Shown here: piece by piece, positions 45,726-56,782 of the stretch
Layout of the letters: the number at the start of each line of letters is the position of its first letter
Numbering within the stretch: position 1 is the stretch's first letter
From: Morchella semilibera
Lineage: Eukaryota > Ascomycota > Pezizomycetes > Pezizales > Morchellaceae
DNA: 64,000 nt
Reading direction: 5' to 3'
Assembly: GCA_009192285.1 (NCBI GenBank)
Contig: WBVU01000004.1
Location: 1,572,001 to 1,636,000 of the forward strand
Translations under genes and position numbers: made by a program
Notes under the pieces: generated by a model
Databases searched by the model: none
What the model was told of the DNA's origin: nothing
The model's input: only the letters and a program-made list of their open reading frames with translations

Positions 45726-48134
45726 ATGTCCTTCCCCGCCTCCGCATAATCCCCAGATACCCCCGCCTGACCGCTTTACTAACGTCTGCTGGAACACCGC
45801 TATCCCTGGACCCTCTTGGAGAGAACATATCAGAGAATGGATAGTAAGACGACTGGGTTGGTTCCTGGTGGTAGCGGGACCTCCAAACTTAGTATGATGT
45901 TTCTTGATCTGGGGTCCAAAATAGGGATCCAGAATATACCTCGACAGGAGGCGCTAACAGAAAGTTCCTGGTGGACAGGCAACGCTGCCATAATTGTCGC
46001 TGGTGTCGCTTCTTTAGTAGCGACCCTACTAGCTCTTTTGTAAGCTCCTCCGAATTCAACAGCTTTAATGACCTGCTGTGACGGAATATGTGCTGATATA
46101 TTTCTCTTACAGCTCAATATGGCTTCAACTGTAATATAGACTCTAACTTACGTTTAAGTTTTCAGCTCTTTCAATTAACCGGTGAAATCTAGTAAAAACT
46201 ACCGCAAGCCCCTCCTCCAACGATATGTCGTTCGAATTCTCCTCATGGTCCCGATATATGCCATATCATCATGGGTTTCTCTTATCTCACTAACAGCTGC
46301 ACTCTTTGTCGACCCGATACGCGATATCTACGAGGCCTTCACAATTTATACGTTCTTCCAACTTCTTATCAACTTTCTCGGTGGGGAGCGCTCACTCATA
46401 ATCATGATGCACGGCCGGGCGCCGAAAGATCATGTTTGGCCTATGGATTACATACTGCCAAAGGTCGATATCAGTGACCCACATACATTTCTAGCAATTA
46501 AGAGGGGATTTTGCAATATGCATGGATGAAGCCGGTGTTGGCTGTAGCTGCTATTATAATGAAGGCCACCGGAACATATCAGGAGGGTTATGTAGGATTG
46601 AGGAGCGGATATTTCTGGAGCGGAATTATATATAACGTATCCGTTACTTTAAGCCTTTACTCCTTGGGCATGTTTTGGGTATGCATGGCGCATGACCTTC
46701 AGCCTTTTAGGCCAGTACCTAAGGTTAGCCATATCCTTTTTCATATGAATGCCTCCTTTTAACATACGAAGCAACCAGTTTCTCTGCGTTAAACTCATCA
46801 TCTTCGCTTCATATTGGCAAGGGTTCTTTCTTTCTATCTTAGTCTGGCTGGGCGTAATCCATGATGTTGGTTATTATACCCCGGATAATATCGCACGCGC
46901 AATCCAAGACGTTCTTATTTGCTTTGAGCTTCCTGGATTTGCCATAGCACATTGGTATGCATTTTCATGGAAAGACTACGCCGACCGTTCCATTTCAGCT
47001 GCCAGGCTACCTGTCTATTACGCATTCCGCGATGCCTTCGGTATTCGTGATCTTATTGAAGACTCAAAGCAGACCTTTGCTGGCAAGGGCTATGAATATC
47101 GATTATTCGATCCTAGCGATAACGTTATTGCGCACCCGGAATCTGGTGCCAGAGTCGCAAGGATGATGGAAGGCTTGAGGTACGAAAGAGGGGGTAAGGG
47201 GAAGTATTGGATCCCTAAACCAACTTCTAGAACCGGGCTCTTAACTAGCCCTGGCCCAAGCGGGAGAGAAAGTCCAATGAGCCCAGGAGAAGCAGAGAGA
47301 GGGCCAAATAGGTGGAGAGGCACTGATTATGGTGCAATGGAAGAGGTGGAAATCGATGAAGATGATGAGAGGCTTTTCAACAGCGCAAGGGAGTTGGAGT
47401 ACGGAGACTACAATGTGGGTTTCTTATATTGCTACTAAAAGTATCGGAGTTTTCGCTGATGGATGATTTAGTATCCTGTTATTACCGCGCACGAGCCCTG
47501 GAGAAATCACCGCTGTAGTCACAATGGTCCAACAATGCCCACAACTGCCACCAACCAAGCTCTCCTTCGTCCTAAGCTGACAAAAAAGACTAAGTCTGCT
47601 ATCAAAGGCAAAGGTAAAGCCAAGGGTGAACAGGAAGATAAAAAGCCACTTTTACACCGCAACAAATCCTCATCTTTGTCAGCTGCTTCATCCCGCAGTG
47701 ACCTCGTCGACCTTGTCATTGAGGATACAGAAGCGGAAGAAGTTGAACGTGTCCGTGCACGCAAAGAGGGTGGGCCAGGGTGGAACGAGGCTGAGACGAA
47801 GAGGTTCGTTAGGACGTATCCAGACGGGCATTACGGGGAAGAAACACGACAAGGCTTCGATCCCTCAGCGAAAACAAGCATTGCTGGTATCGCGAAGGGC
47901 GAAGAATTTGAGCGAGGGAGAATGACCCCAGAAAGGCATGCTAGTGTCGATGGTCAATTTGAAGTTGGAGATGATGAGACCGAGACAGAGGATGAAGGTC
48001 GAAATCGTGGTGTGTATATCAACGGCGATTCTGGAATTTGGGACGACGTGCGTGGACAGACCGGGGGGGAGTTTGGGCGTGAAACCAGCTATGGGAGCTT
48101 GAACGAGGAAAGAAACATCTGGGGAAGGCCGTAG
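45726..48134 (+). CDS. HFL1: DUF300/TMEM184 vacuolar membrane protein (Hfl1-like), frame interrupted
   Basis: Homologue of yeast YKR051W and fission yeast Hfl1, a multispanning vacuole-membrane protein that binds Atg8. Exons are about 45726-45891, 45948-46039, 46113-46130 (18-nt microexon), 46193-46723, 46779-47414 and 47472-48134, roughly 700 residues. Conserved stretches run across the joins: SIWLQLKNYRKPLLQRYVVR, LLMVPIYAISSW, DPIRDIYEAFTIYTFFQLLI, DISDPHTFLAIKRG, LQYAWMKPVLA, then FLCVKLIIFASYWQGFFLSI. Seven membrane segments are expected. The tail is soluble, acidic and serine-rich. The conserved block is broken between IKRG and ILQYAWMKP at 46504-46508, where one base appears to be missing from a G run; no GT..AG intron can repair this. 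The N-terminal exon (DRFTNVCWNTAIPGPSW) has no ATG in its own frame; the nearest, 45726, is one base out. Either sequence errors or a decaying gene would explain this. Confidence 0.82.
46113..46130 (+). other. 18-nt microexon of the HFL1-like gene
   Basis: Bounded by TTACAG and GTAATA. It supplies S-I-W-L-Q and part of the next Leu in the conserved SIWLQLKNYRKP block, and reading phase 2 is kept on both sides. Confidence 0.8.
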
Positions 48135-48608
48135 TAAGATATTAGTTAGTCTATTGATTCTTATAGTCCTCTAATTGTGGTTATCTGGAGTTAAGCATTC
48201 ATTTAAGTATTTTTTATGTTTTTATTTTTATTTTTGTTTTTGTTTTCCCTTTTACATCAGATTATCGGTGCATATACATGTACAACTATCTACTTACATC
48301 CGGGCCTTGGATTTCCTTTTTTGTATCTCGAGTTTTGTTTTGTTTTTGTTTTTGTTTTTGTTTTTTGTTTTTTGTTTTTGTTTTTTGTTTTGAAAAGGGG
48401 GACATGAACACATACATACAATTTTATTTTGTCCAATGTCAGATTTCTGTCCAATGTCAGATCAAAATGGATAAAGCCCATCATAGGTGCCTCCTATGTA
48501 AGCGAAACCCACATCAAACCCTACACTATTCCCCGAACGGATTTGGGAGCCAGCCTAGGGTCTCTGAGACAATTGCTTGGAGGGGGGACATGGAGTAATT
48601 TTTATTAT

Positions 48609-48622
48609 TACCCTAACCCTAG
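48609..48622. repeat. Telomere-like TACCCTAACCCTAG, copy 2
   Basis: Exact repeat of the 14-mer at 45202-45215, same orientation, downstream of the HFL1-like gene. Confidence 0.8.
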
Positions 48623-49162
48623 TTCCGAGTCAGACCTCATGAAGTTTTCTTCCTCCCCCAGCAGGGTTTGGCGTAGTTGAGTCTTGGCCCAGAAGGATGG
48701 CGCCTATTCCCGTCTCAAGCACTCGATGCTTCTCATGGGCCTAGCTGGTTCCCTGGTACCCGTTACGTGACGTCTTATACTTGTTCCATTATGTATCATT
48801 TTTAGATTATTGCACCATCCTACCTGCATAGATCGATACCTACCCACTTAAATAAATCTTCTTAAGACCTAAGTTGAACTCTAGATCCAAAGTTTCTGGA
48901 AACATACTTAGGTTTAGCCGTTCTCTCCATGAGTTAACCCAACCTGAAATTCAATGTTGCTAACCGATACAAAACCGCCCCCAAAATGTTAATAAAATCA
49001 GAAGTTAAGATAGAAATCTGGGTATCAAGGTACTCAGAACTATAGTACATGGTGCCTTTAGTACTGAAAGACATAGTAAAAACGAAAAAAGAATTACACG
49101 AAATACTCCCCCTCCCTTTCCTTACAAACCGTTATCATTCCCATAACTCTATACATCGTTGG

Positions 49163-49322
49163 ACCAGCTTGCCCTTCAGCGAGCACGGCCCATAAGCGAG
49201 CACGGCCCATAAGCGAGCACGGCCCATTATTTTGCCCGCTTTTTTGCCCACTACAACGGTTGCTGCCCACCAAATCTTGGGTGAACGCTCGCTGAGGGGC
49301 CGCGCTCACTAAGTAAGCTGGT
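49163..49322. mobile_element. Candidate short inverted-repeat element with internal 17-bp direct repeats
   Basis: The outer ends ACCAGCTT and AAGCTGGT are inverted, as are the sub-terminal GCGAGCACGGCCC and its imperfect partner GGGCCGCGCTCAC. Inside the left half, GCGAGCACGGCCCATAA (17 bp) is repeated nearly three times (49179-49230). Non-coding. Target-site duplication is not clear, so the mobile origin is an inference. Confidence 0.5.
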
Positions 49323-49338
49323 CTATCCCTTATTTAAA

Positions 49339-52300
49339 TTAAGCATCCACATATTTACGCAAATCAAGTCTGCAATTACAGTTAGCCACAGGCCCGAAAC
49401 GAGATTAATTATAAAAAGTGAGGACTCACGTAAGACTCTTAGAACTACACTCGACTTGATCCCTAAAAATACCAACAAGCGCCTCACTCTGCTGGAATAA
49501 ACCGGTTTTCAAACTGATAACGATGAACTGGAATCCTGGGCCCGCATGGCTTCTGATATAGTTGGAAATCTTTTGGACATTTGCGTTGTCCAATGCAGCA
49601 TCGACCTCATCGAGGACGAAGAAAGGGCTGGGTTGGTATGAGTGGACAGCAAACAATAGGGCCAATGCAGCCATTGTCTTTTCTCCACCAGAGAGGTGTT
49701 CCATGTCACGAAACCGTTTCATAGGGGGCATAGCGTGGTACTTGATGCCATCCAAGTATGGTTCATCACTGTCTTCCATATCAAGATATGCTGTTCCGCC
49801 CAAAGGAAATGTACTGCTCTTAGTAAGGTCCTTATAAACGCCGCCAATCTGCTCCGAGATGTGTGTGAAGGCCTTGTTAAATAGTTCATATCTTGTGTGT
49901 TCAAATTAGCACACAATGTATCTAGGAAATTTGAAGAGAAAGCATTAAGTACCTCTTGTCTTTGACGGTCTGAAACCTATCTTTGGCTTTCTTTGCTTCT
50001 TTCCTTGAATTCTCAAAATCTTTCTCGGTATCATGAAGTCTATTTTCGACACCTTCTAATCTTTCGATAGCCTTCATGTTCGGTGCCATACGGTCTAACT
50101 CGCCGCCGAGAGTTTTGATCTTTTCTAGTAACTGTTCTTCAACTTGCTCATCCCCATTCTATCCCCTTGATTAGCACGTGATTATAAACATCGAGTGATA
50201 GTTCATGTGTGGGGCTTACCTCTTTCAAGTCATCATCCAAATCTTCAAAGTCAACATCTATTCCGTAATCTTGCACCTCGACTTTTTGAACAGCACTGGC
50301 GCTTGGATCTTCATCTTCATCCACGTCCATTGCGTCGGGATCGTTCTGTTGAAGGGTATCATCGATTGGCAAGTCGTCAAGAGAAACGGATCCCTCCGTC
50401 AGAGGGATCTCGATTTCCTCTAATTTACACCTCCTAAGTACTGCATATCTTCCAGCCGCGTTTCGTTCGATTTCTCCTTCCTGGAGCACTAGTCAGCAAT
50501 GATACCATTCACTAGGAAAAAAATAAACTAACCAATGCAGCAATAGCCTTTGTGGTCTCATCCAAGTCCTTGGCTCTCTTCCCGACCTCTCTCCTTAGCT
50601 CATTTACCCTCTCGGCTTTACCCTCTAGTGCTGCCTTCCTCCCTTCCAGCTCATTCTTCAACACTTCCATCTCTGCAGAAAGTACGTCCATTTGCTCTTC
50701 GATTTGAGTCTTCTCGTTTTCCAACTCGGAGACGAGTTCTTGATCTCTCTGCGAATTCTTCTCTAGATTGGCTATGCGCTCGGTCGTCTGTCGAAGTCTC
50801 TGTGCCTCAAAAGTGAGCTGATTTTCCAATTTCGAGATTTGAGTTCTGAACTCTAGTCTTTTTTGCGCCGCTTCTTGCTGGAGTGAACCTTGGCGCTTCT
50901 CGTATGATCGGATGTCCTCGTAATTGAGGCGACTGCAGAAATCCGCGAAGATCTCATCTTCGGCTTCCGAGACTACTGATTCGAGTTCACCAACTCTTGC
51001 ACGGAGCTCATCTAGAGACTTGGTTGCTTCATCAAGTCTTGGCTGGAGTTCTTTAAGTTGCCGCTGAGTATGTGCTACCTCCTGCTTCTTACTATTCAGA
51101 TTCCTCTCAAGATGATTCAGCTCTTCCCGGCTATAAGCCAGGCGCTGTTCAAGTCCCGTTAATTCACCTTGAAGCGTCTCTTCTTGGGCACCACGACGGT
51201 TTTTCGGGAGTGCGTTGATCTGCGCGACTAAGTTATCTTTTAGTCTTCGCAAATTTTCAACCTCTTGATCTTCCCATCGGCGTCCACCAGGCCCTCCACC
51301 ACGTCCTCCGGTCATCAAACCGCCCTTATGAATGACTGTACCATCCAACGTGACTGCTTTGACCTCTAGTCCCTTATCATAACATATATACTTTGCGACC
51401 TCTAGATCATCGCAGACTACGGCATTTCCACAGGCGTATTGCATAGCCCTCTCTACTGCGCTCTCAAACTCGATCGTATCAATTGCCATTCTCATGCCCC
51501 GGTGCATGCCTTTTAGATTCGAGTTTAATGGCTTAACTTGGATTGTGTCGAGCGGAAGGAATGTGGCCTGCCCCGCCCTCTGATCACGAAGATACTCAAT
51601 ACAATCCTTTGCGGTCTTTTCATTGTCAACCACCACCGCATCAAAATGTCTTCCAAGAACTGTGCTAACAGCTTCTTGGTACTTTTTCATCTTCGGCTTA
51701 CAGAGTTCAGATACCCGTCCTTTGACGCCAGGGAAGATCCGCTTAAGCGCTGAAATGGTTTCCTTCATTCGCACCTCTCTCTCCGACTGTCGCCTGCCAT
51801 CGTCGGCTTCTAGAAGCTTGGTAAGGCAGTCTTGCAGCTTCTCGTCGAGTTCAGTGTGCTTTTGCGCGTTTCGGAGACGTTGAGATGTCATGGCGTTGTA
51901 TTCCTTCTTCTTCCCATCGATATCTTGTACAATTTGCTCCACAATAGCCGCCGACTGATTTTTTCGCTCCTCCAGATCGGCAACCTCCCCCTCCAGCTTT
52001 CCTAATTGCCATTGAGCGGATTCAACCTTGCTTTTCAAGCTATTGACCGTCTCAACATCGGTCTTTTGTTGACGATTGAAATTGTCGATTTTGATCTGTT
52101 CTCCGGCGATCTTGGTATTGACACGTTCACGGAGCTTATTGTACTCTGCCAAATCTGCTTCAGATAGTACCATCCCTGTTTCTTCGGCCAGTTTCTTTTG
52201 CTCATCTTCAAACTTATTTTGCGCCTTTTGCACAATGCTTAGTTCCTTTTTTAAGCTATCGACCGTCGCAGATTGACTATCTTCATCCCTCTTGATATCC

Positions 52301-53626
52301 CTTATCCTGGCTTCGTATTTCTTAAGATTCTTTCCCGCAATGCTAATCTTTTCATCGATTGGTACAAGTGAAGATTGTTTCTCTTCGATCTCCTTCTCTT
52401 TTCTCTTGATAGCCCTCTCCTGTTTACTAACGCTTCTTGCAGATTGGGCCTGTTGGGCCTTGGCTTCATCTAATCTGAGAGCGTACTTCTCATGAGAGCG
52501 CCTGAACTCTTTCAGTTCCTCTTGGTGTTTCTCAATCTCTTGCTTATTGGCTTCCATGGTTTGCTGAAAATGAAATAGTTTCCAGAGAATATGCGTCACA
52601 ACAGCCTCATGTTTTTCATCTTGCTTGGCTTGGTAGTTCTCAGCCTCTTTCTTCTGCTCTTGGTACTGTTTAATTTCGGCATTTATCCCACGTCTCCGGT
52701 TCAAATTGAAGTTGGACGTTTCAGCAGCCTTTTCTTGCTCAATTTTGAGCTTTTCATACTCAGCTTTATACTCAAGCGAGCCGCTGATCTGTTCGATTAG
52801 TCGTGTAAGATCCTTAGGTGATTGACTGGCAATTGCTTCGACATCACCCTGATTACACCACAGATAAGCATTCCCCTGCAATTAATCTACCCCCAAAAAA
52901 CCGCACTCACCTGAAAAACCAAAAAGTTTCTCGCTTTGATGAGAATGTTCTCCTCCTCTAGTGCGGCATTATATTGCGCGGCTGTGACTTGTTTTCCGTT
53001 GATCCTGTATTCACTAGCGCCCTGGCTAGTGATTGATCGTTTCCACTGTTGCTCGTCGCCGTTATCGTCCTCATAGACAGCCATCACCCAGGCGGTCTTC
53101 GGATCTTGGGTTCCCTGTGTTCCCTCATCATCATCCTCTTCTTGATTCCCGTTCTTAGTTCCTATTGTTGAGGTACGGAGTACACGACCACGGTATATAA
53201 GATCCTTAAGATGAGCGGAACGGAGATGGGATGATTTTATCCCGAGAACAAACGAGATCGCGTCCATGCTGTCCCCGCGCACAAAGCCCCACATTAGCAT
53301 TTCGCTCTCGGTGTCTAAACATATGATATAGGGGCCCAACCAGTTGGATTTTCCTGAGCCATTGGGGCCGATGATAGACGTAAAGTACGAATCTCCGAGG
53401 TGAATACTCTGATGACCTTTGTAAGACTTGAAGTCTAATTTATTGCACAGTTAATTCGCACTGCCCCCAACAAAAAAAAAATAATTCTGCCCACGGGGGG
53501 GGGGGATAAACGAACTGAACAACTCCAACCTCATGAGCTTCCTGACAACCCCCAAAACACTCTGTCAGTACACTATTCTCCCTAGAAGCTCTCTAATAAA
53601 ATTGATATTCAAATCACATACCCCAT
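49339..53626 (-). CDS. SMC1: Cohesin subunit SMC1
   Basis: ATPase arm of the cohesin ring, which holds sister chromatids together and extrudes chromatin loops. Nine exons: 53626-53622, 53541-53516, 53434-53341, 53268-52911, 52848-50533, 50480-50220, 50158-49953, 49891-49430 and 49369-49339. All phases close to 1252 residues. The first exon has only 5 nt (ATGGG). The joined N-terminus MGKLMRLELFNFKSYKGHQS is followed by Walker A GPNGSGKSN and, later, NFLVFQGDVEAIASQSPKDL, diagnostic of SMC1. A long coiled coil leads to the hinge at about 530-680, starting FPGVKGRVSELC and ending TGGRGGG. The return coil carries an acidic insert (DVDEDEDPSAS). The C-terminal head has the signature LSGGEKTMAALALLF, Walker B PFFVLDEVDAALD and the end TLDLRKYVDA. 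The SMC1 and MED11 promoters face each other. Confidence 0.95.
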
Positions 53627-54506
53627 GATGATTTCAACCCCTTGGTTTCACTTTCTTAAATCCCAAGTTATTTTTCTAATGTATGGGTAAGGACACGTAT
53701 GTAGTTTTAGCGACAGGAGGTGGGGTTTAGTTTGAAGGCGGAAATGTTCGTTGACGCGTTCCGAGTGATTGATTTGGTTTCGATGTGACGCGCCCGCTGC
53801 GTTTCAATGCCTCTGAAATGGGTTACCCGGAAGTGAGCATTCAGGGAGTCACGTGGTCTTGAAAATGACGACAGCCGGCAATGATCTAGAGTAGATCCCA
53901 ATGCCGCTGACCTAGCGAACGGGGGAGACCTTGCAAGGCGGGTTTGAAATATTCAGTGTTCGTATTTTTAGGCTGCGTTATTATGTGCTCTCGCTCGTTT
54001 GTTTGCCGGTTTAGTTGATTATTCATGGCCTATCTGTGAATTTAGTTCCTGCCTACACAATCAAGCTCTTTCTGACATGAAAACTTGGATGAACGTACTG
54101 TACTGTACTGCAGCTGTCGATGTATATTGTTCTTTGTGTATACCTTTGGCTCTTATTAATTGCATTCAATGAGCTTCATGCTGAGCAGTTGGTCATGGTA
54201 TCTCCGCGATAGAGAGAATGATTGCCCCTCTTATCGGCTGCACCTTCTCTATGGTCATAACCGCTGAAACAAAAGGTTTTATTGATCACTGAACATTTAA
54301 TAACCCAATCAAAAAGGGGTTACGCGCACAATCAAATCAAAATCAGCCAATGAATAAATCCCTGTCTGGGAGCTATGACAGGCCTGGTGCCACTCTACTA
54401 ACCTACAAAACGTTAAGGTTTGTTGTTGCGGCTCTACTGCATTGTGGATTGATAACCGAACCCCAGCCACGATCTTCAATCTCACGATACGATACAAGTT
54501 AAAAAG
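53627..54506. other. Divergent promoter region SMC1 / MED11
   Basis: An 880-bp spacer between divergent genes. It contains short ORFs without protein-like composition and no RNA gene that I can recognise. Confidence 0.6.
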
Positions 54507-55018
54507 ATGTCCTCTCAAGACATAGACCTTACTGATGCGCCTCCAGCTGCTGCGACGGCTTCTCCGGCCAGTATTCACATTAAGGAATTGAATGCTATAG
54601 ACCACGTACTGAAACCCTACCTGTTCCTGTGTCTCCCGCACTCCTAGCTAATACCTTTTACCAGGACATATCGCAGCTTCTCTTGGCCGCCTCACTGTCC
54701 CTACGCACGCTCACGACCATCCCTCCGTCGCTTTCAAACTTCACAACCCACAGCGCTCGCTATCACTCCCTTCTTTCCTCCATTGTTGTACGTCTCCGGC
54801 GCCAGATTCTTCTACTGGAGCAGGCCGATATCCCAGCTCCAGCCGACGGAACAGACGAGAGCGGAAAGCAGGGTGGGGGTATCGATGTGGGCGCGTTCAA
54901 CAGTAGGAATGATGTGGTAGGACGAGAGATGGAAGCAGAGTTGTGGAGAAACGCAGGTGTACTGCTGAAGAGCATTGAGAGTATGGAGGGATTAGAAGGG
55001 GTAGGTGAGGGCAAATGA
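54507..55018 (+). CDS. MED11: Mediator complex subunit Med11
   Basis: Head-module subunit of Mediator that helps contact TFIIH and RNA polymerase II. Exons 54507-54605 and 54665-55018 (one 59-nt phase-0 intron) give 150 residues, compared with 115 in yeast. After a Ser/Ala/Pro-rich leader the family motif IHIKELNAIDHDISQLLLAA spans the join. It is followed by the heptad-like helix SLRTLTTIPPSLSNF, then HSLLSSIVVRLRRQILLLEQ, matching the second conserved Med11 helix. The C-terminal part (DVVGREMEAELWRNAGVLLK) is helical. The donor (GTACTG) is weak, but the helix continues cleanly across the splice. Family assignment rests on these two helices in a short protein, so it is less secure than for the larger genes. 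Confidence 0.8.
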
Positions 55019-55612
55019 ATTAATGTGCTGGGCTATTAGTCTCTCAATCTTTTCTCTGGTTTGATTACTCCCTCGTGCGATGTCAGGTGTTTATGTTTAG
55101 TGGACCGTACCTGCATCTGATCACTCTCAATGTGTGCGCGGGTAAGGCAGGGAGATTTTGGGTAGGAATGAGCTCATAATACGACATGATCGATTGAATC
55201 ATCCAACACAGTGTAATATTCCTTGCACCCACCGACATCAAAAACCCTAATTACTGTATACAAGAAAAAGAAACATAAGAAACAGAGTAGAAGAAATGGG
55301 TAATGAGATTTATGGTATCAATAACACCACCAAACCGGCCCCCAGTCCTCACAATCCGCCCCCGCCGCAAGTTCCAACAACATTAGAAGCATGATAAGTC
55401 AAACATAAGCAAAACGCCGTGGATGACAAAAAAATGGCCTGAATAAAAAAAATACTCCCCCTAACCAATCGCGACCCTTTCCTGCCTACCAATATGACTG
55501 CGCCGTAGCTCATTTTATTGAATTATTTTTTCTTGCACTCCCATCACATCAATCACGCCTTAAATGTTTATTCTTTTGGCTAAAATTTCAGTCATTGGCT
55601 TCAGAAGTCAAT
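55019..55612. other. Convergent 3' region MED11 / ERG3
   Basis: A-rich spacer holding the 3' flanks of both genes. No further gene seen. Confidence 0.5.
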
Positions 55613-56782
55613 CTATTTAACCTTCTTCGTTTCAGCCGAAGCGTATTCTCTGAAGCTGTCGTCTCCCTCGACGTCTTTAACAACCTTCTCCATCTCAGCA
55701 ACTTGTTTCTCCCATTCCTTGGTCGCCATCTTTGTCTCCCTGTAGAAGAGCTCCATGTTGGGCTGCCTGTAGGAGCCGAGAAGACGGTCCCAAAGGGTGG
55801 TGTACTGGCCATAGTTGTAGTTGAAGTACAGGTGGTGCATGGTGTGGCAGGCAGCCCCATTAATGATCGGGGAATTGGCAACATATTCTCCATCGTCTAG
55901 CATAAATTAGTAAACTATATTTAAGCAAAGCTAGGGAAAACATACGGATCATTATAGTCCAGACGTTAATGAACATGAAAAGCCCGATATATGCGAACTT
56001 CTGGAGTGGAAAAATGAACGGGAAAACATGGTATGGAACACTCTGGAGGAATCCATCAAGAGGGTGGAAAGCATGGCTGGCGTATGGAGTAGGCATAATC
56101 CATTTGTGATGCGGCTTGTGGAGGGCCTTGTAAACGCGGGGGTGATGGAGACCACGATGAATGAGATAGATCCAGAAATCGGTAAACATCAAAAATAACG
56201 GGAACTGAAGCCACATATAGGCTTTCCCGTAATCCCCAACATTCTGGTAAAGATATGAATAACCCCTGACCTCGGCGGTAAAAAATGGCGCGGTGAAGAC
56301 TGCCATGATGGGGATGGACCACATCGTTTGATTGATTTCCTGGCGTATCTGGTTCTTGAGAAATTTAGGGTGCTTAAACGTGTCCTTATCGAAAATAAAC
56401 ACATATGACATTGTCGCAAATACGAAGTAGATGAAGAGTCCGAAAATCCTACATATCTCATTAGCGATATGTACGGCATTCATTGATAGGGTGGGTGTAA
56501 ATACCATGTAATCAACGTCAAAGACAGCGCCTGTCTTTCCCAATCGTTCCGTTGCCATTGTGAAAGCAGCGCGTATTTCGTGGGTTCGATCCCCAAGTAA
56601 TCAGATACGATATCATTCTCTATCGAGGCGTTGAGCCTGGTGGCAGCGAGAGCAGCAGCACCGGCAAGATTTGTGGCATTGTTCTTCAATGCATCAAGTG
56701 TGACCCCGGAAGCTATGGGAAGGAGCGTAGCATAAAACCTATCAAAGAACAGGTTATCAAAGACGCTGAGGACGATATCCAT
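55613..56782 (-). CDS. ERG3: Delta(7)-sterol C-5(6)-desaturase Erg3
   Basis: An ER membrane di-iron desaturase that introduces the C5-C6 double bond of ergosterol, converting episterol to ergosta-5,7,24(28)-trienol. Exons 56782-56505, 56448-55946 and 55896-55613 close in phase to 354 residues (yeast 365). The N-terminus MDIVLSVFDNLFFDRFYATL is typical of fungal Erg3, which chooses this ATG over in-frame upstream codons. The three histidine boxes that bind the irons are HRGLHH (190-195), HKPHH (203-207) and HTMHH (278-282). The last lies just after the third exon starts, in HDGEYVANSP..NGAACHTMHHLYF. Hydrophobic segments include IFGLFIYFVFATMSYVFIF and YMWLQFPLFLMFTDFWIYLI. In fungi, loss of this enzyme alters azole response; nothing here looks disrupted. 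Confidence 0.95.

Larger units (their letters stand above)
48135..49338. other. Convergent spacer HFL1-like / SMC1
   Basis: T-rich 3' flank with (GTTTTT)n repeats at 48220-48390, a telomere-like 14-mer at 48609, and an inverted-repeat element at 49163-49322 adjoining the SMC1 stop codon. No gene seen. Confidence 0.6.

Noticed and set aside
45837-46043. An ATG-started frame (MDSKTTGLVPGG) as the HFL1-like N-terminus
   Set aside because: A 56-nt phase-0 intron (45892-45947) joins the other frame (NTAIPGPSW, GWFLVVAGPPNL) to EALTESSWWTG, which looks more like the family's N-terminus.
46440-46510. A short intron as explanation of the HFL1-like frame break
   Set aside because: The only GT..AG pairs give introns of about 30 nt or less and would remove residues conserved in the family (DISDPHTFLAIKRG).
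56575-56610. GGGTTCGATCCCC, resembling a tRNA T-loop (B box)
   Set aside because: It lies inside ERG3 exon 1 and encodes conserved residues (YLGIEPTKYA). No acceptor stem or A box surrounds it.
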